Shown: positions 11,713 to 23,997 of the stretch, piece by piece | Position numbering within the stretch: position 1 is the first letter of the stretch | How the letters are laid out: every line of letters starts with the position of its first letter | Assembly (NCBI GenBank): GCA_022036555.1 | Contig: CM039130.1 | Coordinates: 19,928,570 to 19,992,569 of the forward strand | Source of the DNA: Microstegium vimineum | Lineage: Eukaryota; Streptophyta; Magnoliopsida; Poales; Poaceae | Length of the DNA stretch: 64,000 nt | Direction: 5' to 3' | Notes under the pieces: model-generated | The model's input: the letters and a program-made list of their open reading frames with translations, nothing else | Databases searched by the model: none | What the model was told of the DNA's origin: nothing | Translations under genes and position numbers: made by a program

Positions 11713-13275
11713 GGTTTAAAAAGGGGAAAAAATAAATTTAAAAAGGGTTTTTTTTTTAAAAAAAAAAAATTTCCCAAATTTTAAAAAAAAAGAAAAAAGA
11801 AACCCCCAAAAAAATTTTTTTTAACCCTTTTTTCAAATTTTTTGGGAAGGGAACCCGGGGGGTTTTTTTAACTTTTCCCGGGGAAAAAAAAGGGGCCCCA
11901 AAAAACCCCGGGGGGGCCCCCCCCCCCCCCGTTTGGGGAAAAAAGGGGAAAAGGGGCCCCTTTTTTAAAAAAAAAAAAAATTGGGTTTTTAAAAAAGGGG
12001 GGGTTTTTTGGGGGGAAAAAAAACCCCCCCAAAAAAATTTTTTTTTCCCAAAAATTTTTTTTTTTTTCCCCTTTTTCCCCCCAAAAAAAAATTGGGCCCA
12101 ATTTTGGGGGCCCCCAAAAAAAAATTTTTTTGGGTTTTGGGTTTTTAAAAAAAAAAATAAACCCCATTTTTTTTAAAAAAAAATTTTAAAAGTTTTAATT
12201 TTTTTTTTTGAAGGAAAACCCCAAAAAAAAAGGCTTTTAAAAAAAAACCCCAACCCAAAAAAAACCCAAAAAAAAAAAATTTTTTGGGGGCCCCCCAAAG
12301 GGGGAAACCCAAAAACCCCCCGGTTTTTAAAAAAAAATTTTTTTTTTTAAAAAAAAAATTTTTTTTTAAAAAATTTTTTAAAATTAAACCCCGGGAAAAA
12401 TTTTTTTTTTCCCCCTTTTTTTTTTCCCCCGGCATTAAAATTTAAAAAATTTTTTTTTTGGGGGAAAAAAAAGGAAAAAAAAAAAAAGGGTTAAAAAAAA
12501 AATTTTTTTTTTAGGGGGTTTTTTTTTTAAATTTATTAAAAAAATTTTAATTTTTTTTAAAAATTTTTTAAAAAATTAAAAACCAAAAACCCCCTTTAAA
12601 CCCAAATAAATTTGGAGGGTTTTTTTCCCCCCAAAAATTTTTAAAAAAACCCCCCGGAAGGGAAAAAAAATTTTTCCCCTTTTCCCAAACCCCCCCAAAA
12701 AAAAAAAAAAAAAATTTTTTCCCCCCAAAAAAAAAGGAAAAAAAAAGGGTTTTTTAAAAAAAAATTTTTGGGAAAAAAAAAAAACCCCCAAAAGGGTTTA
12801 ATTTCCCATTTTAAAAATTTTTAATTAAATTTTTTTAAAAAAAAGGGGGAAATTTTTTTAAATTTTTTTTTTTTAAAAAAAAAACCAAATTTTTCCCAAA
12901 AAGGGTTTTTTTGGGGGTTTTAAAAAAAGGTTTTAAAAATTTTTTTAAAAGGAAAAAAATTTTAAATTTTAAAAAAAAGGGGTTTTTTTTTTAAAAAATT
13001 TTTTTTTTTTTTATTTTTGGGTTTTTTTCCCCCCCCCAAAAAATTTTTTAAATTTAAAAATTTTTGGGGGGAATTTTTTTACCTTTTTTAAAAAAAAAAA
13101 GGGGGTTGTATTTTTTGTTTTTTAAAAAAAAAAAAAAAGGGGGGGAAAAAAAAAATTTTTAAAAAAAATTTTTAAAAAAAAAAAAAGGAAAATTTCATTT
13201 TTTGTTTTTAAAAATTTTAAAATTTAAAAATAAAAGTTTAAAAAAAAATTTTTTTTTAAAAAAAAAAAGGGGCCC
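9400..13275. other. Pure homopolymer-run sequence
   Basis: This is the worst part of the distorted region, almost entirely runs of A, T, C or G with no readable codons. By continuity it should cover the end of the gypsy element and its flank up to the clean sequence at about 13285. No feature is supported. Confidence 0.7.
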
Positions 13276-13284
13276 AAAGTTTTG

Positions 13285-14280
13285 ATTGGTTTGGGGGATT
13301 CAAATACTTGGCTCACATTGAAGAATACAAGTGAATTTCAAGAAGGCCAAGAATGAAGAATCAAGCTCAAGTAAAGTAGAGGCACTTATCACCTCACAAT
13401 TCAAAAACTCTCTACTTGATGCATTCTTGTCAAAATGGTAGATTGGCAAATTCTTATTCTCATCTTATGTCCATCTACATGCCTAATGGTTTGTAAGTAT
13501 TTCTTGGCATATTTTAATTCGATTATCCTTTTGTTGCCATAAACCTAGACATAGAGTGAAATCCTAAGTTCTTAATTGAATAAAGTCTAATGTGAGAAAT
13601 TCAAATACTTAGAGCACTTATCAAAATGGACTTTACTCTATGACTAGGGTTGTGAGACTAATCTTTCTCTCTAAGTGATATTTGTGTAGTCTCACTAGCT
13701 AAATGAGAGAAATGTGTTTCTCAAATGGAGTGTGCTACCACAGGAAGGTCAACAATCCAAAACTATGTAATGTATTCTCTCTCTAGTTGATTGTCTATGT
13801 TAGGCATTCACCATAATATGGCTTAAAAACCTACCCTTTGGACTTAATTGACCAATCATGCACATTCACATTTCCATTCCACTAAAAAGGTGTGCATGAT
13901 CATTAAGGGAGATTTAATCCATGTTATGAGGTTTCTCTATTTTTTGGTAACCCACTTGCCTTCCACATATAAAGGGTTACTAAATGAGAAACCAGTCCCT
14001 TGTGGTACTAATGACCTCTTGTGTTTGAGCTTGTTTATAGAAAATCATAAAGAAGAGGTTGTGCTTGTATTGGATAATCACAAGCCTAAAGGTTACTCTT
14101 CACCTAAAGTAAGATGAGGTTGAGTTAGATAAAGCATATATGAATAATTCACAAGATTACAAGCATTGATAAGAGGACTGAATGGAAATAACATCTTGTT
14201 AGTATTCTCAACTAAATTCACCTCAAGATTAGACAAGAAGTAGAGAAGAATTGAAAATCATCAAATCTGTCTAGAAAAGT
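13285..14280. other. Unclassified non-coding sequence
   Basis: Clean, AT-rich sequence with no long frame. A 90-residue frame on the plus strand at 13848-14117 has no recognisable motif. The stretch could be the 3' part of the gypsy element to its left or another old repeat. It ends where similarity to the Tat-like element begins, near 14280-14330. Confidence 0.35.
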
Positions 14281-14330
14281 GAAATCGGAGTTGGCTGCCT
14301 TCAAGAATTGATTTGGATGTTGAGGTCAAT

Positions 14331-14392
14331 CGAACGCTATGGGAGCGTTTTGTAGTGGTCGCCGAACGCCGTGGGCGTTTTTGAGTCATTTG
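14331..14392 (-). repeat. Mini-hairpin array of Tat-like element, minus copy
   Basis: On the minus strand two units in a row have the form AACGC, about six bases, GCGTT, separated by about 20 bases (for example aacgctcccatagcgtt). The same kind of array occurs at the same place, downstream of the protease region, in the plus-strand copy at 31681-31794. Both lie just after an AATAAATAAA-like stretch. See findings. Confidence 0.7.
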
Positions 14393-14562
14393 GGCGAAGT
14401 ATGGAAAAACGCAACACCTTTATTTATTAATGGGGAAGCACATAGTACATACTTTTATCAGAATGCTTTAAACTTTAAACTCCTCCGCGCCACTGAGGGT
14501 TGAGGTCTCTATATCTAATTGCGGGGGAGGTCGGCGGTAGTCATTGTTGGTCCTTGCTTCCT

Positions 14563-15130
14563 TCAGCTTCTTTGCGGTGGGCTTGTCGCTGGTTTCGGGT
14601 TTGTACGTGTCCTGGATACAAGGCTTTTCGACGGCGTTGATTGTCTGTTGCTCGCACTCGTAAAGCGAATTTCAGGTTGGTACCGAGACTGACAACCCCT
14701 GTGGCATCGGATCTTCAACACCATGTAGGTGTAGTGCGAGACCGCCATCAGCTTGGCGAGTGCCGATCGACCAAGTATCGCATGATAGGCTGTGTCGAAG
14801 TCGGCGATGATGAAGTTGATGTTCTCAACCCTGAAGTGGTCCTGGTCACCAAACTGCACTGGGAGGGAGATCTGCCCCACCGGTGTGGAGGCCTTATCTG
14901 GGATGATCCCCCAGAAGGGGAAGTTTGCTGGGAGGAGGTCCTTCTTCGAGTAGTCGAGCTGGTGAAACGCATCGGCGAAGATGATGTTGATGGCGCTGCC
15001 GTCGTCTACCAGCACCTTCCTGAAGCAACACGTGGCAATGGTTGGATCAATGATGAGTGGGAAACGACTGGGGTATCTGTAGTCTGTCCACTCATCTTCC
15101 CCAGAGAAGCTAATAGGTTGCTCTGACCAA
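14563..15130 (-). pseudogene. Protease region of Tat-like gypsy element
   Basis: The frame starting near 15015 gives 150 residues with 'VDDGSAINIIFADAF', a retropepsin active-site segment in the Tat style. It continues with 'DTAYHAILGRSALAK', the second conserved protease block (ILGR). Upstream in the same frame the sequence reads 'EDEWTDYRYPSRFPL', as expected just before a Tat protease. No reverse transcriptase follows: after the frame ends at 14563 there are only AT-rich sequence and the mini-hairpin array. The element therefore looks like a gag-protease-only, non-autonomous Tat-like unit. A paralogous copy is at 30940-31380. Confidence 0.7.
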
Positions 15131-15159
15131 TCGAGGTAGCGAGTATTGGTCGTGTCGTC

Positions 15160-17298
15160 TCATACGGTGGCGACTGAGTAGACGTCTTTATGGACTTGGC
15201 GGCTTCGTATTTCCCCTTCGACGACCATGCTGCCTCCAAAGATGGAGTACATCCTTGAGGCTGTTGGTAACTCCGACGCTGGTGGCTCTTGATCTTTGTC
15301 CTTGTCGGCGTCATCTTTGTTCAGTCTTTTGTCACCTTTTCCCCGCATTGCTAATTCAAGGACGTCACACTCGCGCATGGAGTGCTTAGAGTTTTTATGT
15401 ATAGGGCACTGGCCGTCGAGGATCTTATCATAGCTGTTGTCGTAATTCCTCCTTGGATGGGCGTTCGTGTTGGCCATGTAGCAGTTGTCGCGCCTGTAGT
15501 CATACCTCTGCTGGTAGCGTTCGGAGTTACTCGACCCGTAATCCTGGTTGTCGCGCTCTCGGTCACTGTACCTTCTTTCGCTGTGATAATCTGGTCGGCG
15601 ATCGCTATCCCTTACACGTTTCGGGGAACGAGAATAGCGCCGCCTATTCTCCCTGCTGCGGGTGGCTTCATCTTGGTTGGCGTAAGGGTTCACGATGGTC
15701 ATCAGGTCTTCTATGGTTGTTATGCTCTTGTGGGTCAACTTATTTCGGAGCTCGTCCATTCGTAGGCCGTTGGAGAAGATGGCGATGGCCTTTAGGTCGG
15801 AGATGTCTGCGATGCTCAACCGCTTGTCGAAGAAGCACCTGATGTACTCCTAGAGGCTCTCATTGCTCCTTTGACGTACATTCTCCAAGTCATAGCACGT
15901 CCCTGGTTGGACGCACGTAGCTTTGTATGTCTCGATGAAGACTTCCTTGAGTTCCTCCTAGCTGTCGATGGTGCCTTCTGGGATCTTCTGAAGCCAACTG
16001 TTGGTGGAGGTCGACAACATCACTCGTAAGTAGTTTGCCATCACGTCTTGATTTCCCCCCGCGTCATACACGCTGATCTCGTAGGTGGTCGCCCATTGTT
16101 CTGGATTTGCCTTGCCATCGTACTTCTCCACCAATGTTACCCTGAAATTCTAGGGACACCTGATGGCGCAGAGGCGAGAGGAGAAAGGACGCAGTCCCCC
16201 TATGGCTTGGGGCGCTAGTGCCGGTGTTCGATCGCGTTGGGGCTTGTCATACTCTTTGTCGGCGTATCGTGGGAATCTTCGTCGATGCTCCCTCTGAGGG
16301 CTTCGGGGGTGGTTCCTGCTGTGGGACTGGTCGCAGAGCCCGGGTGGGGACCCAACTTGTTGACCTGGACTGCGGCCGCCATGACGTGGGCCTATATTTT
16401 CTCGATCTCGGGCGTGACGGGGAGGTTGGACAGCTCGCAGGCAGCCACAGCCAGATTGGCGCTGGGGGTCGGGTACACCGGGACGTCGCCCATCTGGTCG
16501 AAATCATCCTGGAGGTTGCGTCGTGGCAGGCGATCATGATTCCTTTGGTCACGCTCGCACTGTTCCCACGCCAGACGTTCCTGCTCGCGACGCTCTTGTT
16601 TGCGCCTCTCCGCGCATTCGGCGTTGTGTTGTTCTCTCGCGATTCGCTCGGCGTCCATCTCGTTGTCGCAGGTGACACTGTCGGTGGAGACTTAAAAATT
16701 ACCCCTCCGAAGCCCGGAGGGAATTCTGGGAAGCCGCTCGTCGATCCGGAGGAGTCGGCGGTTTCGGTTCTCATAGCGGTGGCTGAGTCCGATGAGATCG
16801 TGCCATCGAGGGACACCGCCTGCTCGGAGTCGCTGGGGATTGCAGAGATGACAACAGTGTTCACGACGGGCGCCGTCGGGATCTGGTCGGTGATCGATCG
16901 GAGCGCCTGACGTTGGAAGATTGTCGCCTGGTTGTTGAGCCTATGAGGCATCGTCGAGGGAGGATGAATGCCCCTAATCGTCACAGCCGTCGTCTTTGCT
17001 GGAGCCCGGTGGCGGCATGGTCGGTGGCCGTGATGGCCAGAAAGTCGGTGTCATGCCATCTGCACAAGGTCGATGCAGTCGATGATGCCGGCATTGGAGC
17101 AATCGATGACGTCGACCAGATCGTCGATGCTGACAATCTTTTGCGGGTGATACTTCGGCATGGCGGGACGACGTGCAGGTGGCGACGCGTCTGCCCCGCG
17201 TGGTGTAGATCCGACGGTCCAGGATATGGATCCAATCTGGAGCATGGTGCCGGTCACTGGGATGACCATCGAATCCGGGAAGGTGACCGCTTGACGGG
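15160..17298 (-). pseudogene. Gag of Tat-like gypsy element, minus copy
   Basis: The longest piece (15160-15819, 219 residues) is the C-terminal half of Gag. It has an Arg/Tyr/Asp-rich stretch 'RSRENRRRYSRSPKR' and the atypical knuckle 'CPIHKNSKHSMREC' seen in Tat Gag proteins. Upstream, the capsid part is readable across in-frame TAG codons at 15850-15852, 15958-15960 and 16150-16152. The N-terminal part near 17000-17290 aligns with 29665-29940 of the plus-strand copy. The frame begins at the point where the Athila-like LTR cuts in (17298/17299), so the start codon and leader lie 20 kb away at 37.1 kb. It is broken by the insertion and the stops. Confidence 0.75.
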
Positions 17299-18529
17299 TG
17301 TTGGGTATTTTAGACACACACAGATAAATCTGCAAGCGCACGGATACCGTTGTAGCTTTCACCCAGGACGGGTTTTAAATATTGAATCCACACGGAAACG
17401 GGAGAATCGTCTATGCTCTAACTTAACCAGAAAAGATAAGTGGGTGAAAATAAAATATATGGTAAGAACAAGATAAGGTGAAAACAAGGTTAAAGGTAAG
17501 GGAGAACAATCTAATGTAGGGGAGATAATAGGAGAATAGAGAGGATCACTAGGGTTTCTCTACTTCTAATCCCAAGGAGACATATCTATATCTGGGGACG
17601 TACGACGTGAAAAGAGACACCACAGAGGATGCTTAACCATAGGCATGCCAGTCCTACGAGTCCTACAAACGGGATGTGGGATCCAAAGGTAACGACAGAA
17701 CTGTCACTTTCCACGCTACTACCACGGGTCCGGAATGTTAGGAGACATTCACAAGTAATCTAGGTCTAAGCACCGCGCTTACACCTATGCTACTCCTCTA
17801 ACCTATAGCGTCCTATAGATTAAAGTACTCGGAAGAGTTGCAAACCAGAAGCGTAGTCATTACTCAATGCAATAAGAATTAGATTACCAGAGTGATCTCA
17901 GGAGCAAACTTGATTAGAGCTTGATCATGTCGAAGTACAACCGGAGGAGGCACCGACAGGCCGACATCTCCTCTAATCTTCCCTCGCTCTCCATCTCTCT
18001 ACTATCTAGATCTATTCTAGTTTAGAGAAGAGAGGATATCCATCCAAGGGACACCTCTCATCTCCAAACCCTAGCTTTTTCTCTCTCTCTATGAATTATG
18101 ATAATGAGGCTCCTCCTCATGGGGTCAGGGGCCTTGCTTATATAGCCTACTCAAATGAACATCGACCGTCGGATCAAACCGACCTTAGGCGAAGGGTTTA
18201 GATTGATCCTCAAAGGCGGTGGAGCGCGATCCGCGAGGGGGGAACCTGATTGGTTCTACACCTAGGGGGCCTGTTTCGCTTCCTGTTCGTTCTCGTGTCT
18301 TCTGGAACCCTCTAGAGTACAGAAAGTTATGCGGTTGATAATTATCTCTATATAAACATGACATGTGGGCATTTCCTTGGTATTTCCTGGTAACCCCCTG
18401 TAGAAATAGACATTCACCAAAACTTGTGGAATTTCATTAGTAAACTCCCTATATCTAGATGTCAATTGCATATGGATCCTTTTTCATGTTTAGTTGACGG
18501 TTAAAATTGGTACTTAAGGACCGTCAACA
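17299..18529 (-). mobile_element. 3' LTR of Athila-like element, copy A
   Basis: 1,231 bases bounded by tgttggg at the left and gtcaaca at the right (TG...CA on the minus strand, TGTTGAC...CCCAACA). The last 512 bases on the minus strand recur at 36584-37095. A purine-rich tract lies immediately upstream on the minus strand (18530-18541), so this is the 3' LTR of a minus-strand element. It sits directly in the gag of the Tat-like element. The family name rests on the primer site and gag of the sister copy, not on a search. Confidence 0.8.
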
Positions 18530-18541
18530 ACTTCCCCAAGC
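18530..18541 (-). promoter_or_regulatory. Polypurine tract of Athila-like element
   Basis: On the minus strand the sequence reads gcttggggaagt directly before the LTR start. This is the priming site for plus-strand DNA synthesis, and the form 'cttggggaagt' resembles tracts of Athila elements. Confidence 0.65.
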
Positions 18542-19912
18542 TTACCTTTTGCTCGTCCCTGAGCAAAGATTAACTCGATGATGGATTAGGAGTTGCTAGA
18601 ATGCTTTCACACGCCTTAAAGATACACATTCGTTCAAACAAGAATTCTCCTCTGGATTAGAGTAAACTATTCTGACTTTCAAACTTACCCATATTACCTT
18701 TAACCATGGGGCTTATAGCCATCACTTGGGCCTTGAGCAATTGAAAAGTAGAATGATCAAGCCAAGCACTATGTCTCAAGTTCTTCACTTTACCTTCATC
18801 CTAGAGTTTTGCAAAGTTTTCAAAATAAAACTCAAAGTCTCTTTTGTATGACCCTCTCAAGTCTCTCTATATGTGGTATTTGTGGATCCTTGCCAAGGCA
18901 ATAATGGTGTTATGCTTTTTCTCTCTCACCCTATAACTAATAGGCAATATATGGGGTTCATAGGTGGGGAGAAACAGCGTATGCATACTTGCAAAGCATA
19001 TATTGTAAAGTCAAACAATGGATCCAGAGAAACAGGGCATACAATCAAATCAAGATGTACATCCATGTGGATGTGTACTTCCAGGACAGAAGTGCCATAT
19101 ATGAGTGGAGTGTACGTGATCTTGATTTTAAAAGCATGACAAGTATCTTAGGGTCAACAAAGCTTAACAAAACACAGTGCAAATACAAGTAGTAAATATG
19201 ACAGTGAATGTTTTCCTAATCTACCAGGCATGTATATATGGCTGTGGTAGGAATTCAAGCTCTCATCATACAAAAACTCATCATGTAATATTTTCAATTT
19301 TTAAAAGATAAATTCTCCAAAACTCTAGTATTGCTAGGAACAAGATAAATAGTAGCTCAACTTTCTCATATCATACCTATCAACTATCTAGACTTAGCTC
19401 AAGCATTTGCAACCCACAAGTTTTAGGTTTAGAGCAAATCTTATGTCAAAATAGTTATATCTAAAACTCAGCAGAATTCAAGGTTGAAAACTTGGTACTT
19501 GAAAGGAATTACGGCAAAGCAACTATTCATCATTTCCATAGAATTATCTCCAGAGTTCTTCTTTTTATTATTAGCATCTTCTAAAAACAAACAGACTAAA
19601 CACACCTATTATTATTACTAAATAGAAAACTCTCTTAAGGATAAAGTAGACAATGGTAAATCCATAAATATAAAAAGTATCTAAATTGTAACTTTTGTAA
19701 TTCATAAATATTTAAGTGTGAACCTTCATGTGCTCACATTTTTTTATTTGAATTAATTTATGCAACTAATAAAAGAGAACCTGAGAGGATAAAGATACTT
19801 ACCTACATACATGGGGGTGCTCTCCCTAAGCTAGATTTTGACATAATTTCTTTTGATGTGGCTGGCAGGTAGCAGAGGTGTATTCGTTGGAGTGACTGTT
19901 GAGACAGCGGGT

Positions 19913-20088
19913 AGGGTGACCTCTGTTTGCTAGCCTCCTTTGATTTTGTGGAGCTCAAATAGACAACAAAGCTTGTGAAATTGATTAAGTATTAGCCATA
20001 AGGGTGACCTCTGTTTGCTAGCCTCCTTTGATTTTGTGGAGCTCAAATAGACAACAAAGCTTGTGAAATTGATTAAGTATTAGCCATA
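19913..20088. repeat. Perfect 88-base tandem duplication
   Basis: Bases 19913-20000 and 20001-20088 are identical as read base by base, starting at agggtgacctctg and ending at attagccata. The perfect identity means a recent event or an assembly slip. Confidence 0.9.
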
Positions 20089-22436
20089 AATCTCTAGCTT
20101 TGATCCTATTGAGCTTCCTCTAATAAATTTCATTTACTTAGCAGGATCATACACTTAATGTTTTAATATTTTTATTATAAGATGAAAACATATTTATTTA
20201 TTTTTTATGCCACCACAGCGAATATACCTATGGGTTTTAAGCCACAAGTCTACTCACATGGGGCTTTATATTTTATGATGCCATGCAACAAACAAATATT
20301 TGCAATGCTAATGCAGAAAAGTAAATATGATAAAGGAAAATGATTATGCAAATGATGGAAAAAGGAAAACTAATGTAGAGAAGATAAATATAGATAACTA
20401 CAGATTTTACCTCCCAACGAGGGTTTAGTGTTTTGAGTCCTCTGAACAAGATTTCTTACCGTATTCATTCTTTAGGTGCATCATTTGATTCCAGGTGGAG
20501 ACCTTGATAACTGCACCTCTTGATACGGTGTCACCCATGTTCTCCGTTGCCCAGCAGTTCAAAGTGAAGCATTAAGTCTGGAAGCTGGCAACATCTTGCT
20601 CAATATGTATGTTCTCATAGCTCTAGGTCCTTCACTTGGTTGAATTTGGGAGTTGGAAAACTCCTCCATGTTGCTCAAAATGTGTCCTGCTCATAGAGAC
20701 AAGGCAAAGATCAAGTGCATGGGCCCTGTTGGTGGAAAACACCAACAGAACCAAAAGTCTATTCATTCTTCTCTAACCTTAAGCATAGTGAGCAAGATAA
20801 AGTTGATGGGTGATAAGAGAAGAAGATGAGCATGAGTATAGCATTTAAAAACATTTGCCAGATCAGATTGCTCAACCTATGGAAGGATAGGTTATCTGTG
20901 TATATATCTTTCTTTATGACTATCATCTTCTAAAGATTGGATGTGCAACATTTTAGCGCATTTGGTTAAGATAGTGAGATCAAGAAAGTTGTACTAGGAA
21001 CAAAGATTAAAGGAATAGACATGTTGAATTAATCAGGTTGGATTAATTGGAGTTGTAACTCATACCTGTTTGTCTCTTTATTTATGTGCATGCTAGAATC
21101 AAGGAGAAGCTTATAAAAGTGATAGTCACTTACCTTGAGATGTTACCTTAATTATTGAGGAGTGATGGTACAATATAACCTTATGGAAGCTTTCCTTTCT
21201 TAGTGGTTGTGCATCTTGTTCGTGTACTTTTGTCTCCTTGTTGCACTCCTTCACTGTCTTGAATTCCCATGATGTTCTTTGTCTTAAAGGGGCTTGGTGG
21301 AATTTTGCCCAACCACTTCCATGTAGTGAGTGCTTTTGATTATATCTTGTTATGGCACTCTTCTTCTTGTTCCATGAATCATCCCTCTATGATGAATGAG
21401 CTATGTCTTCCTTGTGCATGTTGTTAAACTTCATGTGTATCTCTCTTTATCTCCAATGTGAGTTTATCTCAAGACTTCCCATTTTGATATTGAAAGTTCT
21501 TCCTACAGGGGTTACTCCGACAAAATATGCCAATGTCTATACAAGCAGTTTTTAGTTCAATAACCAAACTAGACTCCATGTCTAATCAGATTAAGGAAGG
21601 CTATTTAACCTAAGCACCACGCTTAATTTAAAAGCCAATAGAAGCATGATTAGTACTTCCAAACTAACACTTACTAGGATAGACAAAGGTAGCATGAAGG
21701 CATTATAGAGATCTACTCATATGGAGAGAATGATTAGTGTTTAACAAATTGAGCATGTCTTTAAAAGGTAGGGACAACCAAGATAGCAATATGGCAAAGG
21801 ATGTTTTTATGTATGTTACTCCCGCAAGCTTGATTTTTGCAAAAAATCAAGTTTGGATGAATTTAAATCAATGTTGCATGATGATTGGTTGGACATACCT
21901 TGTGCTTGTTTTCCCTTCGATCTTGTTGCTCTAATCCTGAAAAGGTTAGTGACAAGAATACCCGAAGGAATATTTTTACAATTATATTTCTATGCTCATT
22001 ACACAAGGCATTATTGCAAACAAGTGGAAACTCATGTTATGATCTGGTAAGTGCTTATTTTAGGACGCTAAGCTTGTCCTTGGGAAACCATCAATTTACT
22101 ATTATGTTGGTGAAATGGTTTCCCCTCCAACACCAACCTAAGTGTACCTATATCAAGATCAACTCAACGAGATCTGCAATATTTATTATAGACATATGCA
22201 TCGACAACCGCTCGTTTAAAGTTTTTATAAATAGAAAGGAAGAGGGGGTTGGAGATCTCGAATGTGGTAAGATTGTAGAGACCAACTGATTGGGGAGATG
22301 TTTTATATGAGCATGGAGTTAATGAAGTGGTTATGGGATAGATCCCATGCTCATTAATGTTATCTTCGTCTCCAATCTGAATGTTCGGAATTTCACCTAA
22401 TTGATCTCATCTATGTTCTCTTCCATAGATGGATGA

Positions 22437-22899
22437 ATCTCATCTTCAAAGGGAGTTAAAGGCTCACCATTTGAAATTGAGCCAACGTTGGAATCCATTA
22501 AGGCTTCTTCCTTCTCCATCCATTCTATACATTCCAACCATTGTCGTAGAATCTCTTGGTCATCCTCGTGGTCTTCATGACTCCTATGCTCTGGCTGTCT
22601 TGGTGAATTTCTAGGATCATCATGAGACTAGGAAGGAAAGGGATAGGAGGAATCTACGAGGTCAAGGATGGGTTTAGAGATGGGTTCATGATTTGTGGAT
22701 TAGTAGGGAAGAAGATAGAATTTTCTATATGGCTTAGCTCTCCTTCTATGGTATCACTTGACATGCCATTCTCGAATTCTTCATAGTAGGGGCCAGGACA
22801 CTCTTTAAGAGAACCCTTCTTGTAAGAATTTGAATTATCTCTGCTTGAAGGTCTCTTATGAAACCAGAAGTCTAAACCATCAGCATCTGGAAGATCCAA
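22437..22899 (-). pseudogene. Gag C-terminal remnant, Athila-like copy A
   Basis: The 81-residue frame at 22654-22899 contains 'GLDFWFHKRPSS', 'KKGSLKECP' and 'IEGELSHIENSIFFPT'. The same words occur in copy B at 35357-35791 and establish the relation. The low-complexity, acidic character fits the variable tail of Athila-type Gag. It lacks the capsid domain, which is cut off at 22984. Confidence 0.6.
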
Positions 22900-22984
22900 G
22901 GTTGGAATTTCTTCTTCCCTTGGAGAATTTTGGGGTATTGATGGTTTGGGATCGATAGCTAAATCTTGGGATTGGAATGGTTGT

Positions 22985-23074
22985 GTGATGAGGACAACAC
23001 AAGCTTAGATATGACCATGCCAACCACTTCTATACCAAAGGTGAAACCATTCTATATGAGGTTTATTATTGTTA
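22985..23074. other. Junction sequence of unclear origin
   Basis: A short stretch between the end of similarity to the Athila-like copy and the beginning of the LTR-like sequence near 23070. No feature is visible. Confidence 0.3.
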
Positions 23075-23975
23075 CATTTGATGAATTGTGCTACACCACA
23101 AAGTGTGTATATTGTCATTTTCAGAATTGCTTACATGGATCAAGAAAGGGTTAGATTGCATATGGAAAGCATGGATGATCAATAAAGTTGATTGGGGACC
23201 AAATCTAAGTGTTCCTAACGTCCTCCACCAGGACACTACGTCACTTTGGATCCAAGAAAACAAAGAGTCCCAGTCCAACACGTTTTGGAAGTTTAATTCG
23301 GACTATAGAAGAGTCCAAACTTGCGACGGTTGCCACGACTTCATAACGGACTCCGATTGGGACGTTCTAGCACTTTTTGGAAAGCTTATCAAGTCTACTT
23401 TCCAATTGTTCCGGACTCATACCTATATCCTATCAGATGCGTGCGCAGTAGACAATTTAATACCGAGATCTTTTCTGCCAACGGTGCTGCATCACCCTAT
23501 TTTGGGCCAATGGCCCGTGTATCAAGTTGAGTCCATTAGGGACTCATCCTAGGGTTGTAGGACGACACCAGAACCCTTGTGGTCGTCCTCCCTCCTCCTT
23601 ATACCCCTAGAGCCGCCACAAATAGATTGGTTTTGTTTAGATGAAAGTTTAGCTGCTGCTACTTCCTTGTAGACGCGTGTGTCGACTAAACCATCTGTTC
23701 TACTTGATTCGGAACCCCACCTTCATGAGTATCAGATTTGAGCCTTGATCTCTTATTTGCAATTGAGTGCTTGTTCTACTTGTTCTTGCTTGTTCTTCGA
23801 TTGCTTGCAGGAATAACCCTAGTGGTTTGGTTGGTTGTGATCCGCAAGATCGTGAGCAACCGCTGGATTTGGTGTATCGATCGCTAAGGCGCAACGTCCT
23901 TGGATGGTTGTAGTCGGATCGTGAACGTCTCTCCAGTCAAATCGTAGTTATCTATCTCCACCGAAAGATCGGGAC
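23075..23975 (+). mobile_element. LTR, probably solo or truncated, of the chromovirus-like family
   Basis: This is the clean counterpart of the distorted LTR at 3.5-4.06 kb. It shares the block with gccaatggcccgtgtatcaa at about 23510, the block at 23565-23610 and the segment ctaaggcgcaacgtcc to ccgaaagatcgggaca at 23883-23972. It probably starts at tgttacatttg near 23070 and ends at gggaca near 23972. No pol sequence adjoins it, and the MITE on its right is truncated at this point, so this is a solo LTR or a fragment. Boundaries are approximate. Confidence 0.6.
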
Positions 23976-23997
23976 ACCCATACACTCATCATTGTGA

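Larger units (their letters stand above)
1..13275. other. Distorted, homopolymer-inflated sequence
   Basis: Nearly all of this stretch consists of short runs of one base (AAAA, CCCC, GGGG, TTTT), unlike the normal sequence that begins abruptly at about 13285. Real plant DNA is recognisable underneath: an LTR and the RT, RNase H and integrase of a gypsy element can be read once run lengths are ignored. The pattern is what a poor consensus (low-quality reads or a failed polish) gives, not what a biological low-complexity repeat gives. Open frames here, rich in K, F, P and G, are products of the distortion and are not annotated as genes. Confidence 0.85.
18542..22984 (-). mobile_element. Internal region of Athila-like element, copy A
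   Basis: About 4.4 kb of AT-rich sequence without protease, RT or integrase motifs. The part 21146-22984 is a close copy of 33869-35696 in the same orientation. It includes a gag C-terminal remnant at 22654-22899. The remainder (18542-21145) looks like a long 3' untranslated segment and contains an 88-base tandem duplication. The element is cut off at 22984, where similarity to copy B ends at the word ggttgtg. Confidence 0.65.

Noticed and set aside
185..12791. Many open frames of 60-220 codons rich in K, F, P and G
   Set aside because: They follow directly from homopolymer runs in the distorted block, occur on both strands at the same places and contain no domain except the shifted pieces of one gypsy pol.
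13848..14117. 89-residue plus-strand protein
   Set aside because: No motif, no second copy in the window and AT-rich surroundings. Not enough to call a gene.
14641..15126. 161-codon plus-strand frame
   Set aside because: Shadow of the Tat-like protease on the minus strand, which shows clear retropepsin landmarks.
16218..16984. 230- and 245-codon frames on opposite strands
   Set aside because: Neither has a domain. The minus-strand region belongs to the Tat-like gag, which is interrupted by TAG codons here; the long frames are in other phases.
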